This document shows positions 35,840-46,123 of a DNA stretch of 64,000 nucleotides, piece after piece. This DNA comes from Petasospora fabianii. Taxonomy: Eukaryota; Ascomycota; Saccharomycetes; Phaffomycetales; Wickerhamomycetaceae. The notes below the pieces were generated by a model. That model was not told the DNA's origin. It saw only the letters and a list, made by a program, of their open reading frames with translations, and searched no databases. Within the stretch, counting starts at the first letter, position 1. Each line of letters opens with the position of its first letter. Location of the stretch: contig CP048723.1 of assembly GCA_022641835.1 (NCBI GenBank), positions 124,001 through 188,000 of the forward strand, read 5' to 3'. A program made the position numbers and the translations under genes.

Positions 35840-38800
35840 ATGTCATTCACGCGAGACGAACTTTTCAACGATATATTTGGAGAACGTCGTCCAGATGAAT
35901 CACCTTCTAAAAACAATATTGGTTCAGGAACATCAAATTCTTCATCTCATCAATCACTACCCAAAGTTGATAACGATTTTGCCTTTGATAACACTAAATT
36001 ATCTGATAAAGAATCGGCTTCAACGGGTAGAACATTAGACCCTGCTAGGAATGGACAAGTTTCTCAAACGTCAAGTCCACTTTTAAATCCATCCTCTTCT
36101 TTCACATTCCCATCAGTTCCATCATCTGCATCTGTACCTGCATCTGTATCGACATCTTCAGTGCCTCAATTGCAAAAGCAACAGCAACAACAGCATCCTT
36201 ACAGACCAGTCGTTGACCAGTCTCATCTCAATCATCAGCATCATCCTCATCCACCTGCTCATCATCACCAAGAACAACCACAACAAAGGGCATATTCATT
36301 ACAGTCGCAACCTCAAACACGACCTGTTGTACAGCATCAACACTCTTCTCAACAACCCGTACAGACTCAATATCCTCCACATTTCCACACACATAATTCT
36401 CAACAACCATTATCAAGAAAGCCACCACCTCAATCACCATTAGATGCTAACCCGCAGTTACCTGTTCCACAACAGCAACCATCATCCCAACCATTCCCTA
36501 ATCAAGCACAGCATCATCAACAACGGCCACATCAACAGGGTCCACCTCCTCAACAGATTCATCCACAACAACGTCAACAATTGCAATCGCAATATCAACG
36601 TCAACAACAGATGCCTCCACATGGTGCTCCCGTCGGTGTCCCACCACAGCAGTTGCAACAGCCGTTTAACCCATCTCCTCCTGTACCTGCTCCTCAACAA
36701 AAGATCTCCCACCCAGATCAATATCAACAACAAGCAGTGCCACCTCATTTAATGAACAGTATCAATCCTACCAAAATTGACGTTCAGAAACAGAGATTAC
36801 AGCCAATTACCACTGATATTTCCAACAAGACAAATGTTCAACGCGCTAGCTATCAACAGTCTTCAAACGCTGGTAAAACTTCATCTCTTCAACAGCGGTC
36901 TCCAATCTTACAACAAGGTATGAACTTCTTCTCAAGAAGTGGTCCAAGAAATGTAACATCTCCAACCATAAATAGTAACGGAACTTGGAGCTCTGGTCCA
37001 TTGGGTTCATCTCAAAGACCACCACCTTCTCCAAACAGATCAATGTCACTCAATTCTCAATCACTACGTTCTTTCAGATCTTCAGATAATCTTCAATCGC
37101 ATGGTGCAAATTACAGCAACAACATCAATACCAACAACTCTTTCAAGACCTCTAGGGGACGTGTTATCCCACAAAAATTTGACATGTCGAATCAATCCAC
37201 TACAGGTCTAGGTCTAAAGACCCGAAGCTTCTCATCAATATCTAAGAACCGTCGTGTTTCATCAACAGCATCACTCTCTTCTCAAAGAGTATCCTCCTCA
37301 AACTCACTCGCATCGCGTACAATCGTCACAACTGCATCTCGCCCACCAAAAGTTTATCCAGCAATTCTTTCCCGCGTGGCAATTCTCTTCCGCAAGATCA
37401 TCATCTTATCACAACATAACAAAGATGGTCTCGAATATCGTGATTCCTTCACTGGAAGTGAAGCAGTTGATGCTATCGCATTTATCATTCGCACCACTGA
37501 TCGAAACTTGGCCCTCTTGTTAGGTCGTGCCCTCGATGCACAAAAATTCTTCCATGATGTCACTTATGAGCATCGTCTTCGTGATTCGATGAATGAAGTT
37601 TATCAATTTGATGAAGTTTACGTTGGAGCTACAACTGAATCAGGTATTGAACGTTCAGCATCTTTCTCCTCAGATACTCAAAGTACTCTGGTGGGATCCG
37701 AGCATGTATCAGGTGTAAACGCTTCTGCTACTGCTCCTGGCCCCGCTGCTACTAATATCAAGGTTAATGGTGTCTTTACATTGTTGACTGAGTGCTATTC
37801 ACCAACTTGTACCAGAGACGCATTATGTTACTCGATCGCATGTCCGAGAAGATTGGAACAACAGGCAAGATTGAACATGAAACCACAAGGTGGTTTGAAG
37901 AGAAATGAGAGTCATGCTTCGCTACACGATGAGGAGGAAAAGAAGCAGTTGTGGAGTCACACTGTTCCTAAACAATTGTTGGACAGTTTGGATAAGAAGG
38001 AAGTTAAGCGTCAAGAGTTAATTTATGAAGTTGTATCCACTGAAAGAACGTTCTTGAGAAACTTGGAATACCTTCGTGATTATTGGATTAGACCATTGAG
38101 AGAATCAAATATCATCCCATTAGCTGAAAGGGAGAAATTCATTCGTACAGTGTTCTTCAACGTTATTGATATCTTGAACGTTGCTACTCGTTTCCGTGAC
38201 GCCTTGGTGAAGAGACAGCAGTTGAAACCTGTGGTTGAAAACATTGGTGATATCTTTTTGGAATTCATTCCATATTTCGAACCATTTGTCTCCTATAATG
38301 CCGGTCAGTGTTTTGCCAAATATGAGTTGGAGAGACAAAAGGCTGCCAACCCACTATTCAAGAGATTCATTGAGGAAACTGAAAGATTGCCAGAGTCAAA
38401 CAGACTCAACATCAGTTCATATTTGTCTCAGGCTACCACTCGTACTGTCAGATATAATTTGTTGCTCAAGGATATCATCAAAAACACCAAGGAAGATTCC
38501 TTTGACTTGCCAGATTTGAAGAAGGCTTCCGATCAGATCTTGAAACTCTTGGAGCGTATTAACATCAAGGTTGGTAAGGCTGAGGACCGTCATGCATTGA
38601 TATTGCTCAAGCAACGTCTTGTGTTCCGTCCAGGTGAGTACGTTGATTTGAAACTTGGTGCCGAAAACAGAAAGATCTTATACACGGCCCCATTGAAGAG
38701 AAAGAACCAGGATAAGGACAACCAAGGTGATATTCATGTCTACTTGTTGGACCACGTCTTGTTGTTTGTTCGTGTTAAGGTCATCAATAAGCGTGAGCAA

Positions 38801-40102
38801 CACAAGGTGTTCCAAAGACCAATTCCATTACCATTGTTGTATGTTTCACCAACAGAGGAAATGCCATCCTTGAGACCACTCATGAAGAGAGCAGGCTCCT
38901 ACGCTCAGGTGCTTGGTCATGCAACCTCCATTGGTGATGCCTCAAAGAACCCAATATCGTTTGCATATGTCGGTCGTCGTGGTTATGAACTCACTTTGTA
39001 CGGCGCCACTAATAGTGCCCAGGAATCTTTGATCTCTGTGATTGAACAGCAACAAAACAAGTTGAGAGAGACAAATGACATCTTTACACTGACTCCTCTT
39101 GCCGAGAGGTTCTTTGACATCTCCAATAGAATCAACTGTCTTGTTCCATATGATGGTGGAAGAAAGTTGTTGTATGGTACAGACTCTGGTGTCTTCACAA
39201 GTGAAGTGAGAACCAAGAATGGTGAGAGAATTGTTTCGAAACCACAAAAGGTGATTTCAAAGATGAATGTTACACAGTTGGAAGTGTTGGAAGAATATCA
39301 GACTTTGTTGGCACTTGCTGATAAGAAGCTGTATGCTTGGCCGCTAGAGATCTTGATTACTCAAGACAAGAAACAGTCTTCCAAGGAGATTATGTCACAT
39401 GTGTCTTTCTTCAAGGTTGGTGTCTGTGGTGGTAAGATGCTTGTTTGTGCTGCCAAGAGCGACTTGATTAGAGTGTTTGAACCAAGTGATCCATTCTCCA
39501 AGAAGATGTCTAAGAAGAAGTTCAAGAATGAGACTCGTGAATTCCATTTCAGCTCTGAGCCAGTGTCCATTTCCTTCTTGAAGACGCGTTTAATTGTTGG
39601 TTGCACTAAAGGTTTCGAGATTGTCTCCTTGAGTGATGGCAAGATTGAGGCCATTTTGGATCCAGCTGATACCTCTTTGGACTTCATCACCAATAGGGAA
39701 GGCTTGAAGCCATTGGCCATCCATAGAATCAGTTCGAACTTCTTGCTCTCCTATTCTGATTTTTCATTCTTTATCAACAAGAACGGTTGGAGAACAAGAT
39801 CAGATTGGATGATTAACTGGGAAGGTATTCCTCAGAGCTTTGCCCTATGGTACCCACACCTACTTGCGTTTGAGTCCAACTTTATTGAGATTCGTCATGT
39901 TGAGTCTGGTGAATTACTTCGTGTAATTCTCGGTGAGAACATTCGTCTCTTGCACATGGGATCTCAGGAGATCTTGTATGCTTATGAGGACGAACGTGGT
40001 TATGATGTGGTCGCTTCCTTGGACTTCTGGGATAAGACTGCTGCTAAGAAAAGTGGAAAGTTAACTGAGATCAAGGAGGTTGATGAGAAGAAAATGTCAT
40101 GA
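35840..40102 (+). CDS. ROM2: Rho1 guanine-nucleotide exchange factor
   Basis: Rom2-type GEF that activates Rho1 at the plasma membrane for cell-wall integrity signalling. The 1420 residues have a disordered N-terminal third rich in Gln, Pro, His and Ser (about 80-300), then Ser-rich sequence. A DEP domain follows at about 504-590 (LFRKIIILSQHNKDGLEYRD), a DH (RhoGEF) domain at about 720-905 (RQELIYEVVSTERTFLRNLE), a PH domain at about 930-1080, and a citron-homology (CNH) domain at about 1090-1400. This order is exactly that of Rom1/Rom2 (S. cerevisiae Rom2 has 1356 residues). Which paralogue it is cannot be told; species outside the genome-duplication clade usually have one. The 5' leader is strongly C-rich. 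Confidence 0.93.
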   Translation: MSFTRDELFNDIFGERRPDESPSKNNIGSGTSNSSSHQSLPKVDNDFAFDNTKLSDKESASTGRTLDPARNGQVSQTSSPLLNPSSSFTFPSVPSSASVPASVSTSSVPQLQKQQQQQHPYRPVVDQSHLNHQHHPHPPAHHHQEQPQQRAYSLQSQPQTRPVVQHQHSSQQPVQTQYPPHFHTHNSQQPLSRKPPPQSPLDANPQLPVPQQQPSSQPFPNQAQHHQQRPHQQGPPPQQIHPQQRQQLQSQYQRQQQMPPHGAPVGVPPQQLQQPFNPSPPVPAPQQKISHPDQYQQQAVPPHLMNSINPTKIDVQKQRLQPITTDISNKTNVQRASYQQSSNAGKTSSLQQRSPILQQGMNFFSRSGPRNVTSPTINSNGTWSSGPLGSSQRPPPSPNRSMSLNSQSLRSFRSSDNLQSHGANYSNNINTNNSFKTSRGRVIPQKFDMSNQSTTGLGLKTRSFSSISKNRRVSSTASLSSQRVSSSNSLASRTIVTTASRPPKVYPAILSRVAILFRKIIILSQHNKDGLEYRDSFTGSEAVDAIAFIIRTTDRNLALLLGRALDAQKFFHDVTYEHRLRDSMNEVYQFDEVYVGATTESGIERSASFSSDTQSTLVGSEHVSGVNASATAPGPAATNIKVNGVFTLLTECYSPTCTRDALCYSIACPRRLEQQARLNMKPQGGLKRNESHASLHDEEEKKQLWSHTVPKQLLDSLDKKEVKRQELIYEVVSTERTFLRNLEYLRDYWIRPLRESNIIPLAEREKFIRTVFFNVIDILNVATRFRDALVKRQQLKPVVENIGDIFLEFIPYFEPFVSYNAGQCFAKYELERQKAANPLFKRFIEETERLPESNRLNISSYLSQATTRTVRYNLLLKDIIKNTKEDSFDLPDLKKASDQILKLLERINIKVGKAEDRHALILLKQRLVFRPGEYVDLKLGAENRKILYTAPLKRKNQDKDNQGDIHVYLLDHVLLFVRVKVINKREQHKVFQRPIPLPLLYVSPTEEMPSLRPLMKRAGSYAQVLGHATSIGDASKNPISFAYVGRRGYELTLYGATNSAQESLISVIEQQQNKLRETNDIFTLTPLAERFFDISNRINCLVPYDGGRKLLYGTDSGVFTSEVRTKNGERIVSKPQKVISKMNVTQLEVLEEYQTLLALADKKLYAWPLEILITQDKKQSSKEIMSHVSFFKVGVCGGKMLVCAAKSDLIRVFEPSDPFSKKMSKKKFKNETREFHFSSEPVSISFLKTRLIVGCTKGFEIVSLSDGKIEAILDPADTSLDFITNREGLKPLAIHRISSNFLLSYSDFSFFINKNGWRTRSDWMINWEGIPQSFALWYPHLLAFESNFIEIRHVESGELLRVILGENIRLLHMGSQEILYAYEDERGYDVVASLDFWDKTAAKKSGKLTEIKEVDEKKMS

Positions 40103-40294
40103 TAAATATGTATGTAATGTATGATCTACTATTAATAGTGTTGAAACTAGAATATGTAAAGTGTCTGGGTCAAAGTCCCCAAGGGTGCCCTAACCAACCC
40201 CGTTATCAACATGGGGAAATCATACTGATCCCAGATCACCAATAACAATAAACCCTACCACCAGCTCCAATATCTAATCTAGCCCTCCTCAATA

Positions 40295-42430
40295 ATGACT
40301 GATCAGTTCCCATTTCTCCGACTTCCAAAGGAGATTCAGTTGCGAGTTATCTCGCAGATTTCGGATATGGCTACCCTTAGAGACCTGTTATCGTTCGATG
40401 AGGTTCTGGACTCGATCGGCCAGGCCATTGTTGTACACTTCCCATCTAGCCATCTTTCTCGCAATTGTCAGTACTTTTCAGACCTTTATAAGAGTGATAA
40501 GGTGTCGGTGAAGTTTGACGACTACAATGATCTCCTGCAAACTTTGACATCAAGGTCAGAAGAGGATCTTAGAATATACATCATTGAGCTCTCTGAGAAT
40601 TCAATGACTGAACCTTCTGAACAGATGAGAATGATTTCAAATCTCAACGGGAGAAATGTATTTGTTGTCTTCCATTTGATTGGAGATGAAAGGTTCCCAC
40701 TTGTTCGCCCCTGGGAGAGCATATCCGCAGTGTTATACCAAGGTCACACGCTACTTGAAGAAATGTCAAATGGTAATACCTTGCGTAATGACGATGGCTA
40801 CAGAGATCTTGACAACATGGCCACGCTCAATTGGATCCCATCAGATGACATCTCTTTCAACAATATAAAGTTCCTTCAGATTACACTGAGGAATGTGGAA
40901 GATGCCATCGTCAGTAGGAGGAAAGAGTACTTGAGACCGCTAAAGCCACCGCTCAAAACCTTGAACATCAAGCTTGGTTACGACACTGGTATCCCCTTTG
41001 AACTGAAATACTTGATAATCGGTGCTAGTTCGCTGATTGTAGAGTCTCTAGCCTCTGATAATGCTAGACCATTGAATTTCATGAGACCCGGTGATGAGTT
41101 TTCTGGTTTCATGGAGATCTTAATGAGAAGACTTCATCTAACATCGTTGTCTATCTCTGTCTCTGGACACTGTTTCTATGATTTAAAAGAATTGGCCCTG
41201 AACCATGTGCATTTAGTGGAAGATGTTGAGATAATTGGTGAGACTGAAGTCAAATTCAGTACTACTTACAAAGATTATCATATTAAGGATCCATCAAAGT
41301 GGGTTACTCCACTTCTCAAGAACATCAAGGGAGATGCAGTTAACTCCGTTACCATAGAGTCAGAGTTTGAGGCACCATATCTCAAGACTGTTCTATTCCC
41401 CAATATTAAGGAGTTATCTTTAAAAGGTGACTATTTGAGGGAGTCATTGACTGCATTCCAAGAGAGTGAAGCGTTGTACAATGGTCTTCTTCCTCCAACC
41501 TTAGAAACTGTTCATCTTACTGGTGGATATATTACACTGCTGAATAATGAGACGTTCACTCAAAGACTTGATGGCAGTGTTTCGACATTGACTTTAACAT
41601 TTGTTCGCTCTGATGATGAGATCCCTTCACCATCGCTTCGATCACTCAACTTTCTTACACTAGAGGATTCTAGGACTCTTAATGTTCCTACGTTATCTGT
41701 ATGGAGGCCAGATAGTTGGATGACACCAAACTTAATTGAACTCAATATCGAATCTTGCAATGCTGATCTTGATTTCCCAATGTTTGACATGCTTAACAGG
41801 GCATTTCCTAGTCTTATTCGACTCTCGATGGCTGTCCTTACACATAATAACACGAAACCAGCTGACTTTAACCCAATCATATTTGAAAAGCTTCGTCTAC
41901 TAAGAATGAATGTCGCTATGGGACGAATTGTCCAAGAAGACCAGACCTCTTTGCAAATGGATGGGATGTCCTTCCCTCTTTTGGAGACTCTCGAATTGGA
42001 CTATCCAATTCAAATGGATAAAGACAGAGATATACCAAAAGATTTCCTAGTGGATTTGACAAGATGTACTCCACACATCAAGCATCTTATACTAAACACT
42101 TGTCTTTACAAAGAAGGTCTTACAACTGTCCCATTACGTATTCATTCACTTGCTAATAGAGACATAAGACTGATCTTCAATGGCCCATTAGCTGTCTTGA
42201 ATAAGATCGAGCTATATAACTGTTTCTCCCATGTCATGTTCAATGGTGACTTTGACTGCTTGGACAGTGTGTTTTTAACCGGGGGACCACCACAGAAGAT
42301 TGACTCAGTGAAGCCCCTAAAGACTCTTCACACATTAACTTATGTCACAAACACTGATATAACTCGTCACGTTCATGACACTACAAGTTTCCCTAATATC
42401 CATTCAGGTGAAGGGCATGCTCATGAATAG
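40295..42430 (+). CDS. F-box/LRR-like protein, 711 aa, unnamed
   Basis: The N-terminus FPFLRLPKEIQLRVISQISDMATLRDLL looks like an F-box (LP.EI...I...I). The rest shows irregular leucine-rich spacing (LTSLSISVSG, LKTVLFPNIKELSLKG, LRSLNFLTLEDS, FPLLETLELDY) consistent with a divergent LRR solenoid. Such proteins are substrate receptors of SCF ubiquitin ligases. No close named relative comes to mind, and large, fast-evolving F-box families are known in several yeast lineages. The start ATG at 40295 is the first in frame, about 190 bp after ROM2 on the same strand. The function as an F-box protein is inference from motif shape. Confidence 0.6.
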   Translation: MTDQFPFLRLPKEIQLRVISQISDMATLRDLLSFDEVLDSIGQAIVVHFPSSHLSRNCQYFSDLYKSDKVSVKFDDYNDLLQTLTSRSEEDLRIYIIELSENSMTEPSEQMRMISNLNGRNVFVVFHLIGDERFPLVRPWESISAVLYQGHTLLEEMSNGNTLRNDDGYRDLDNMATLNWIPSDDISFNNIKFLQITLRNVEDAIVSRRKEYLRPLKPPLKTLNIKLGYDTGIPFELKYLIIGASSLIVESLASDNARPLNFMRPGDEFSGFMEILMRRLHLTSLSISVSGHCFYDLKELALNHVHLVEDVEIIGETEVKFSTTYKDYHIKDPSKWVTPLLKNIKGDAVNSVTIESEFEAPYLKTVLFPNIKELSLKGDYLRESLTAFQESEALYNGLLPPTLETVHLTGGYITLLNNETFTQRLDGSVSTLTLTFVRSDDEIPSPSLRSLNFLTLEDSRTLNVPTLSVWRPDSWMTPNLIELNIESCNADLDFPMFDMLNRAFPSLIRLSMAVLTHNNTKPADFNPIIFEKLRLLRMNVAMGRIVQEDQTSLQMDGMSFPLLETLELDYPIQMDKDRDIPKDFLVDLTRCTPHIKHLILNTCLYKEGLTTVPLRIHSLANRDIRLIFNGPLAVLNKIELYNCFSHVMFNGDFDCLDSVFLTGGPPQKIDSVKPLKTLHTLTYVTNTDITRHVHDTTSFPNIHSGEGHAHE

Positions 42431-42756
42431 TATAAGAAGCATGACGACACCTCATCTGTGTATCAACTGCACATTAATATATCTTCATGAATGTTCAATT
42501 GAGATGATATAACGATAAACTAACTCAATATTCACTCAATCATACCATTCATCTATAAAGATAAACTAGTATAGTATAGTATAGTATAGTATAGTATAGT
42601 ATAAATGTCTCGGCATAACCGTCACACCACCGCTGCACCGAAGAGTGCGCTTATGCCGAAAAAGAAGTTATGGCCGTTGATTTGTCGAAAAGAGACGAAC
42701 AGACGATTAAACTTCATCATAGGGTTTCCAATCTCTCTATACGTATAAACGATTGA
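42431..42756. other. Spacer between the F-box-like gene and the MIC10 transcript
   Basis: About 325 bp: 3' end of the F-box-like gene, the AGTAT pentamer array (42567-42603), and the MIC10 promoter. No further gene seen. Confidence 0.55.
42567..42603. repeat. Tandem pentamer AGTAT, about 7 copies
   Basis: Pure (AGTAT)n array. A related 12-bp array built from AGTAT units lies at 51451-51516. Confidence 0.9.
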
Positions 42757-42908
42757 GTATGTTTTAGTGTTGGTCTATGCATGGTGTCTTGATGTTCGCC
42801 GATATACACTCGTTGAGCATTTGTGGAATGGCCCATGGATTGGCCTATGGATTGGCCCATGGATTGAGATGATGTCGATTGATCAAGTACTAACAAACCA
42901 CTATATAG
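42757..42908 (+). other. Predicted 5'-UTR intron of MIC10
   Basis: GTATGT donor at 42757-42762, TACTAAC branch point at 42888-42894 and acceptor TATAG ending at 42908, two bases before the MIC10 ATG. The donor and branch point match yeast consensus perfectly. Splicing would remove upstream ATGs (for example 42869 and 42872, which are in frame with MIC10). The intron also holds a 12-bp repeat (TGGCCCATGGAT) three times at 42829-42864. Confidence 0.72.
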
Positions 42909-42910
42909 AC

Positions 42911-43153
42911 ATGTCCACTACCATTGCTACCCCATCTCAGACGATTCTTAACGACCGTTGGGACGTTGTGATCTCAAACACCATTGTGAAGACCGGTCTT
43001 GGTTTTGGTGTTGGTGTCATTGCTTCTGTTCTCTTGTTTAAGAGACGTGCCTTCCCAGTTTGGCTTGGTGTTGGTTTCGGTTTAGGTAGAGGTTACTCTG
43101 AAGGTGATGCCATCTTCCGTTCCCCAGCTGGTGTTAGAACCGTTAAGGCTTGA
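42911..43153 (+). CDS. MIC10: MICOS subunit Mic10
   Basis: Core subunit of the mitochondrial contact site and cristae organising system. It sits in the inner membrane as a hairpin and bends the membrane at crista junctions. The 80 residues carry the diagnostic double glycine motif set: [20 protein letters not shown] in the first membrane span and [19 protein letters not shown] in the second. They match S. cerevisiae Mic10 nearly residue for residue. ATG 42911 gives [10 protein letters not shown], like the Met-Ser start of yeast Mic10. In-frame ATGs 14 codons upstream lie inside the predicted intron, so are probably not used. S. cerevisiae Mic10 has 97 residues, mostly from a longer N-terminus. 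Confidence 0.93.
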   Translation: MSTTIATPSQTILNDRWDVVISNTIVKTGLGFGVGVIASVLLFKRRAFPVWLGVGFGLGRGYSEGDAIFRSPAGVRTVKA

Positions 43154-43585
43154 GCTTTACCATTGAGGAAGCAGAACAAACAAAAGAACGATAAGAGTGT
43201 TCGTTCGTTAGAGGAGGAAAGCATGCACGCATGATTGATTGAATCGATGTGATGTTTTATTGATATTCATAGAAGTACAATCACATCTACAAGATATATT
43301 CCCAGTACCTTGTTATATAACAGGTGGTTTTATACAATATCTATATGTTTAATACGAAACTAGACATATTGTGTAGAGTGTATAGTAAAGCCATTTATGA
43401 AACCGTAAACCTTATGAAGAGTGTAATGCTTGAAGAAGATGAAGATGTAGATGTAGAAGAAGATGAATGAAGATGCAATGTATGAATGCGTAGCAAAGCG
43501 TGCAATAGAGAACAGTCGTATGAACAAAAGTCGTATCTCATGGGTTGTATGTTATGTCATAAAAGTTAGAATCTAAGAGAGTATG
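43154..43585. other. Spacer between convergent MIC10 and the Ser-rich gene
   Basis: About 430 bp between 3' ends. It includes an imperfect GAAGATGAAGATGTAGATGTA repeat near 43436-43470. No gene seen; the ORFs are short. Confidence 0.55.
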
Positions 43586-44386
43586 TCATATCTTCCATTC
43601 TGTCTTAGAATCTGTATTTTCATCAATTTTATCCAAGATGCTTAATGCCATAGCATCTGCAAAATCATTTGGATGAACAGAAGTTGCTAATGGTGCAGTT
43701 GGACTCATCACTGCAACTAGACCTTCTAATGGATCACATACAATGGATCCGTTACGTAATTTGATCGATCCAGGAGAGATTGGTGGTGAAATTGGACCAA
43801 ATGGAGATGAAAGATCAGTAGTGATTCTTGGTGATGTTACATTACACATTGGTGGTGGTGGTAAAAGTTGTTCCAAGACTTGATCATCTTGTTTATCATC
43901 AAGACTCGTCTTACGTGATGATTGTAATGTAGCAGCGGTTGGTTCAGAGGCAAGAAAAGATGGTTGGAGCTCCATCTTATGCGATGAGGTGTTGTTGTTG
44001 TTGTTGCTGGTGGTGGTAGGCATGACATCTTGTTGCTCACTCAAAAGTATAGAAGTCATATTCTCTGGGATGGACTCCATCTGAATGATACTTGATGAGC
44101 GAGACTCAGCATATGAATTCTGCCTTTGACTCAGTGGCGATGACACTCCAGAAGGAGGTAGTGGTGGCGAAGCTAATGCAGAAGTGGCGATGGAGTTAGT
44201 TGACATAGAGGCATTCAAACTGGGCATCGATGTAGCTGAAGATGCCATATTACTCTGAGAAGTTGAAGTTGACTCATACTTCATAGCCTTAAGCACATGC
44301 TCTTCATCTGCAGACTCTATACGGAACTTGCTTGAAAGCTTAGACTTGACCTTGGAAAGGGATCGCGTGAGTGAAGTATTCTCCAT
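43586..44386 (-). CDS. Unrecognised Ser/Thr/Pro-rich protein, 266 aa
   Basis: I do not recognise this gene. The N-terminus is basic and amphipathic (TRSLSKVKSKLSSKFRIE), the body is low-complexity Ser/Thr/Pro/Asn with a short Asn run, and several SP/TP sites suggest phosphorylation (SPFGPISPPISPGS). Near the C-terminus a more conserved-looking block appears: GSIKLRNGSIVCDPLEGLVA, followed by PNDFADAMALSILDKIDE. No membrane span or enzyme motif is visible. ATG 44386 is the first in frame. It is probably a disordered regulatory or adaptor protein, but no function can be assigned. Confidence 0.65.
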   Translation of the reverse strand: MENTSLTRSLSKVKSKLSSKFRIESADEEHVLKAMKYESTSTSQSNMASSATSMPSLNASMSTNSIATSALASPPLPPSGVSSPLSQRQNSYAESRSSSIIQMESIPENMTSILLSEQQDVMPTTTSNNNNNTSSHKMELQPSFLASEPTAATLQSSRKTSLDDKQDDQVLEQLLPPPPMCNVTSPRITTDLSSPFGPISPPISPGSIKLRNGSIVCDPLEGLVAVMSPTAPLATSVHPNDFADAMALSILDKIDENTDSKTEWKI

Positions 44387-44870
44387 GACGGATCGAGATC
44401 AGATCGGATCAACAGTTAATGTGATGTTGGTTAAAGAAGACAATTTGGTATGCTGACTTCTGTTGATAGAGTGATAGACTGGTTGATTGTCTGTGTGTCT
44501 GTGTATGTCTGAAAGAGAAGAGAGTATGACTGAATAGATAAAAGGTAAAGATCAGATTTAGTGCACTTCGTCTTGTTTAACGCCATCGCGATGCCGCACA
44601 ACTCCACTGGAGTTTTTTTTTTTTTTTTTCTTTTTCTTTTCGTCCGTTGTCCTGGCGAAAAAGGGAAAAATGTATTATGTAATCATTTACTTTATATTAT
44701 GTAATCATTAAATGTCCGGGTGTATTGCTTACGTCATCAACAATTGGTAGGTGCACACTACTTTGGGGTTTTCATTATGAACCCAAACTAGAACTTAACT
44801 GATAAATACTTAGTAGTCTTTATATATCTAGTGTCGCATTCAAGGACAGAGTGGTTCAAGCAAGAGAGAC
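44387..44870. promoter_or_regulatory. Divergent promoter, Ser-rich gene / LIN1
   Basis: About 480 bp shared by two divergent genes. It includes a 17-T run (44613-44629) followed by more T-rich sequence and a duplicated TATTATGTAATCATT (44673-44687 and 44695-44709). No gene seen. Confidence 0.55.
44613..44629. repeat. Poly(T) run of 17
   Basis: Homopolymer tract in the middle of the divergent promoter, followed by CTTTTTCTTTT. Confidence 0.9.
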
Positions 44871-46094
44871 ATGTCCATTCTAGAATTTGACTCAAGCAAT
44901 CCCCTTGTTCTTAAACGGCGCAAGGCCGATAATGAATCAGATTCTGAACCTGATGAGCTTCTTGTTGATGATATATCAAATAATAGAAATAAGTCTAAAA
45001 GAAGACAAAGGGGTGGTGTTAATGCTGATGAGTATCTTTCTGACTCATCTGATGATGAAGAGATACCTAACAACAATATCCAAAAGACAAAAGAGTCCAA
45101 GGACGACTCTGATGACATGTTTGGGTCCGATGATGAAGATAACGATAATGATGATGATGAGACATCGCAAGGTGTGCCTAAGAACAAAAAGAAGAAAAAT
45201 GCAGTTGAATTACTTGATATTGATGAGTTTGAGAAAGAGCTTAATCAGGATGAAGATGGATTTAATGATGCCAGGTTTGATAGCCATATGAATGAAGATG
45301 ATGACGACGATGATGAAGATGACAATGACGAAGCACCTAATGACTATTACCTTGATCCTGAATCTCAACATTATAGAAAACCCAAAAGGGATCCAAAGAT
45401 GGATGCATTTTCACTTAAAGATGATGAAGGTGCATATGATAAAGATGGTAATTACTATCGTGTTGTTGAATCAGATCAAGAAGAAGATGAAGATTGGCAA
45501 GGTGTTAAAAAGAGTGAGATAAAAAGGGCCAAAATTGCAGAAGAGAAGAGAAAACAGATTGAAGAAGATAAATTAAGGGCAAAATCTCAAGATTTGAGTG
45601 AGAATTCCGAGGAATTATGTAATAAGTTGATCTCAATGCTTGAACCTTTACAATCACCAATGGAGTTATTACAAAATTTAGCCAAAGCTAAACCAAAGAA
45701 GGTCATCAAAGGTAAGAAGATTAAGCTTAGTGAAGAGGAAAGACAAAAAGAACAAGAAATTGGTGACAAGGTAACACTAGTAACATCTTGTTGTGAAACA
45801 ATTGGTGAAGAATGGTTTAAAGACATATATTCACTTGAACGTGAAGAGATTATAAGAAGATTTAAAGATCATTTTGGTCATAATTATGTTCGTCCCAAGT
45901 CAGAAGCAACAGTGGAAGAAGCTCAGGATTCTTTAAAAGAATGGCAATTCAGATGGTTAGGTGATTCACAGATTCATGGACCATACACTACACATGAAAT
46001 GAAGTATTGGAAGGAAACTTACTTCCAAGATCGTGTTGAAGTTCGCAAAATTGGACAAGATGACTTTACTCATGTATCACAGATAACTTTCTGA
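44871..46094 (+). CDS. LIN1: Lin1/Snu40, GYF-domain U5 snRNP-associated protein
   Basis: Orthologue of yeast Lin1 (Snu40) and human CD2BP2, a nuclear protein bound to the U5 snRNP component Prp6 that leaves before tri-snRNP assembly. The 407 residues are very acidic in the N-terminal half (multiple Asp/Glu runs, basic RRKAD and KSKRRQ patches). They continue with a helical middle (about 230-330) and end with the GYF domain, where WQFRWLGDSQIHGPYTTHEM and MKYWKETYF match the family signature. S. cerevisiae Lin1 has 340 residues; the extra length is in the acidic part. Its stop is only 29 bp from the convergent PTC7 stop. Confidence 0.9.
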   Translation: MSILEFDSSNPLVLKRRKADNESDSEPDELLVDDISNNRNKSKRRQRGGVNADEYLSDSSDDEEIPNNNIQKTKESKDDSDDMFGSDDEDNDNDDDETSQGVPKNKKKKNAVELLDIDEFEKELNQDEDGFNDARFDSHMNEDDDDDDEDDNDEAPNDYYLDPESQHYRKPKRDPKMDAFSLKDDEGAYDKDGNYYRVVESDQEEDEDWQGVKKSEIKRAKIAEEKRKQIEEDKLRAKSQDLSENSEELCNKLISMLEPLQSPMELLQNLAKAKPKKVIKGKKIKLSEEERQKEQEIGDKVTLVTSCCETIGEEWFKDIYSLEREEIIRRFKDHFGHNYVRPKSEATVEEAQDSLKEWQFRWLGDSQIHGPYTTHEMKYWKETYFQDRVEVRKIGQDDFTHVSQITF

Positions 46095-46123
46095 TTAACT
46101 ATGTATATCTAATATCAACATCA

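Noticed and set aside
35499-36038. 179-codon ORF overlapping the ROM2 start
   Set aside because: Product of the C-rich leader with few stops; its second half is ROM2 coding sequence in another frame.
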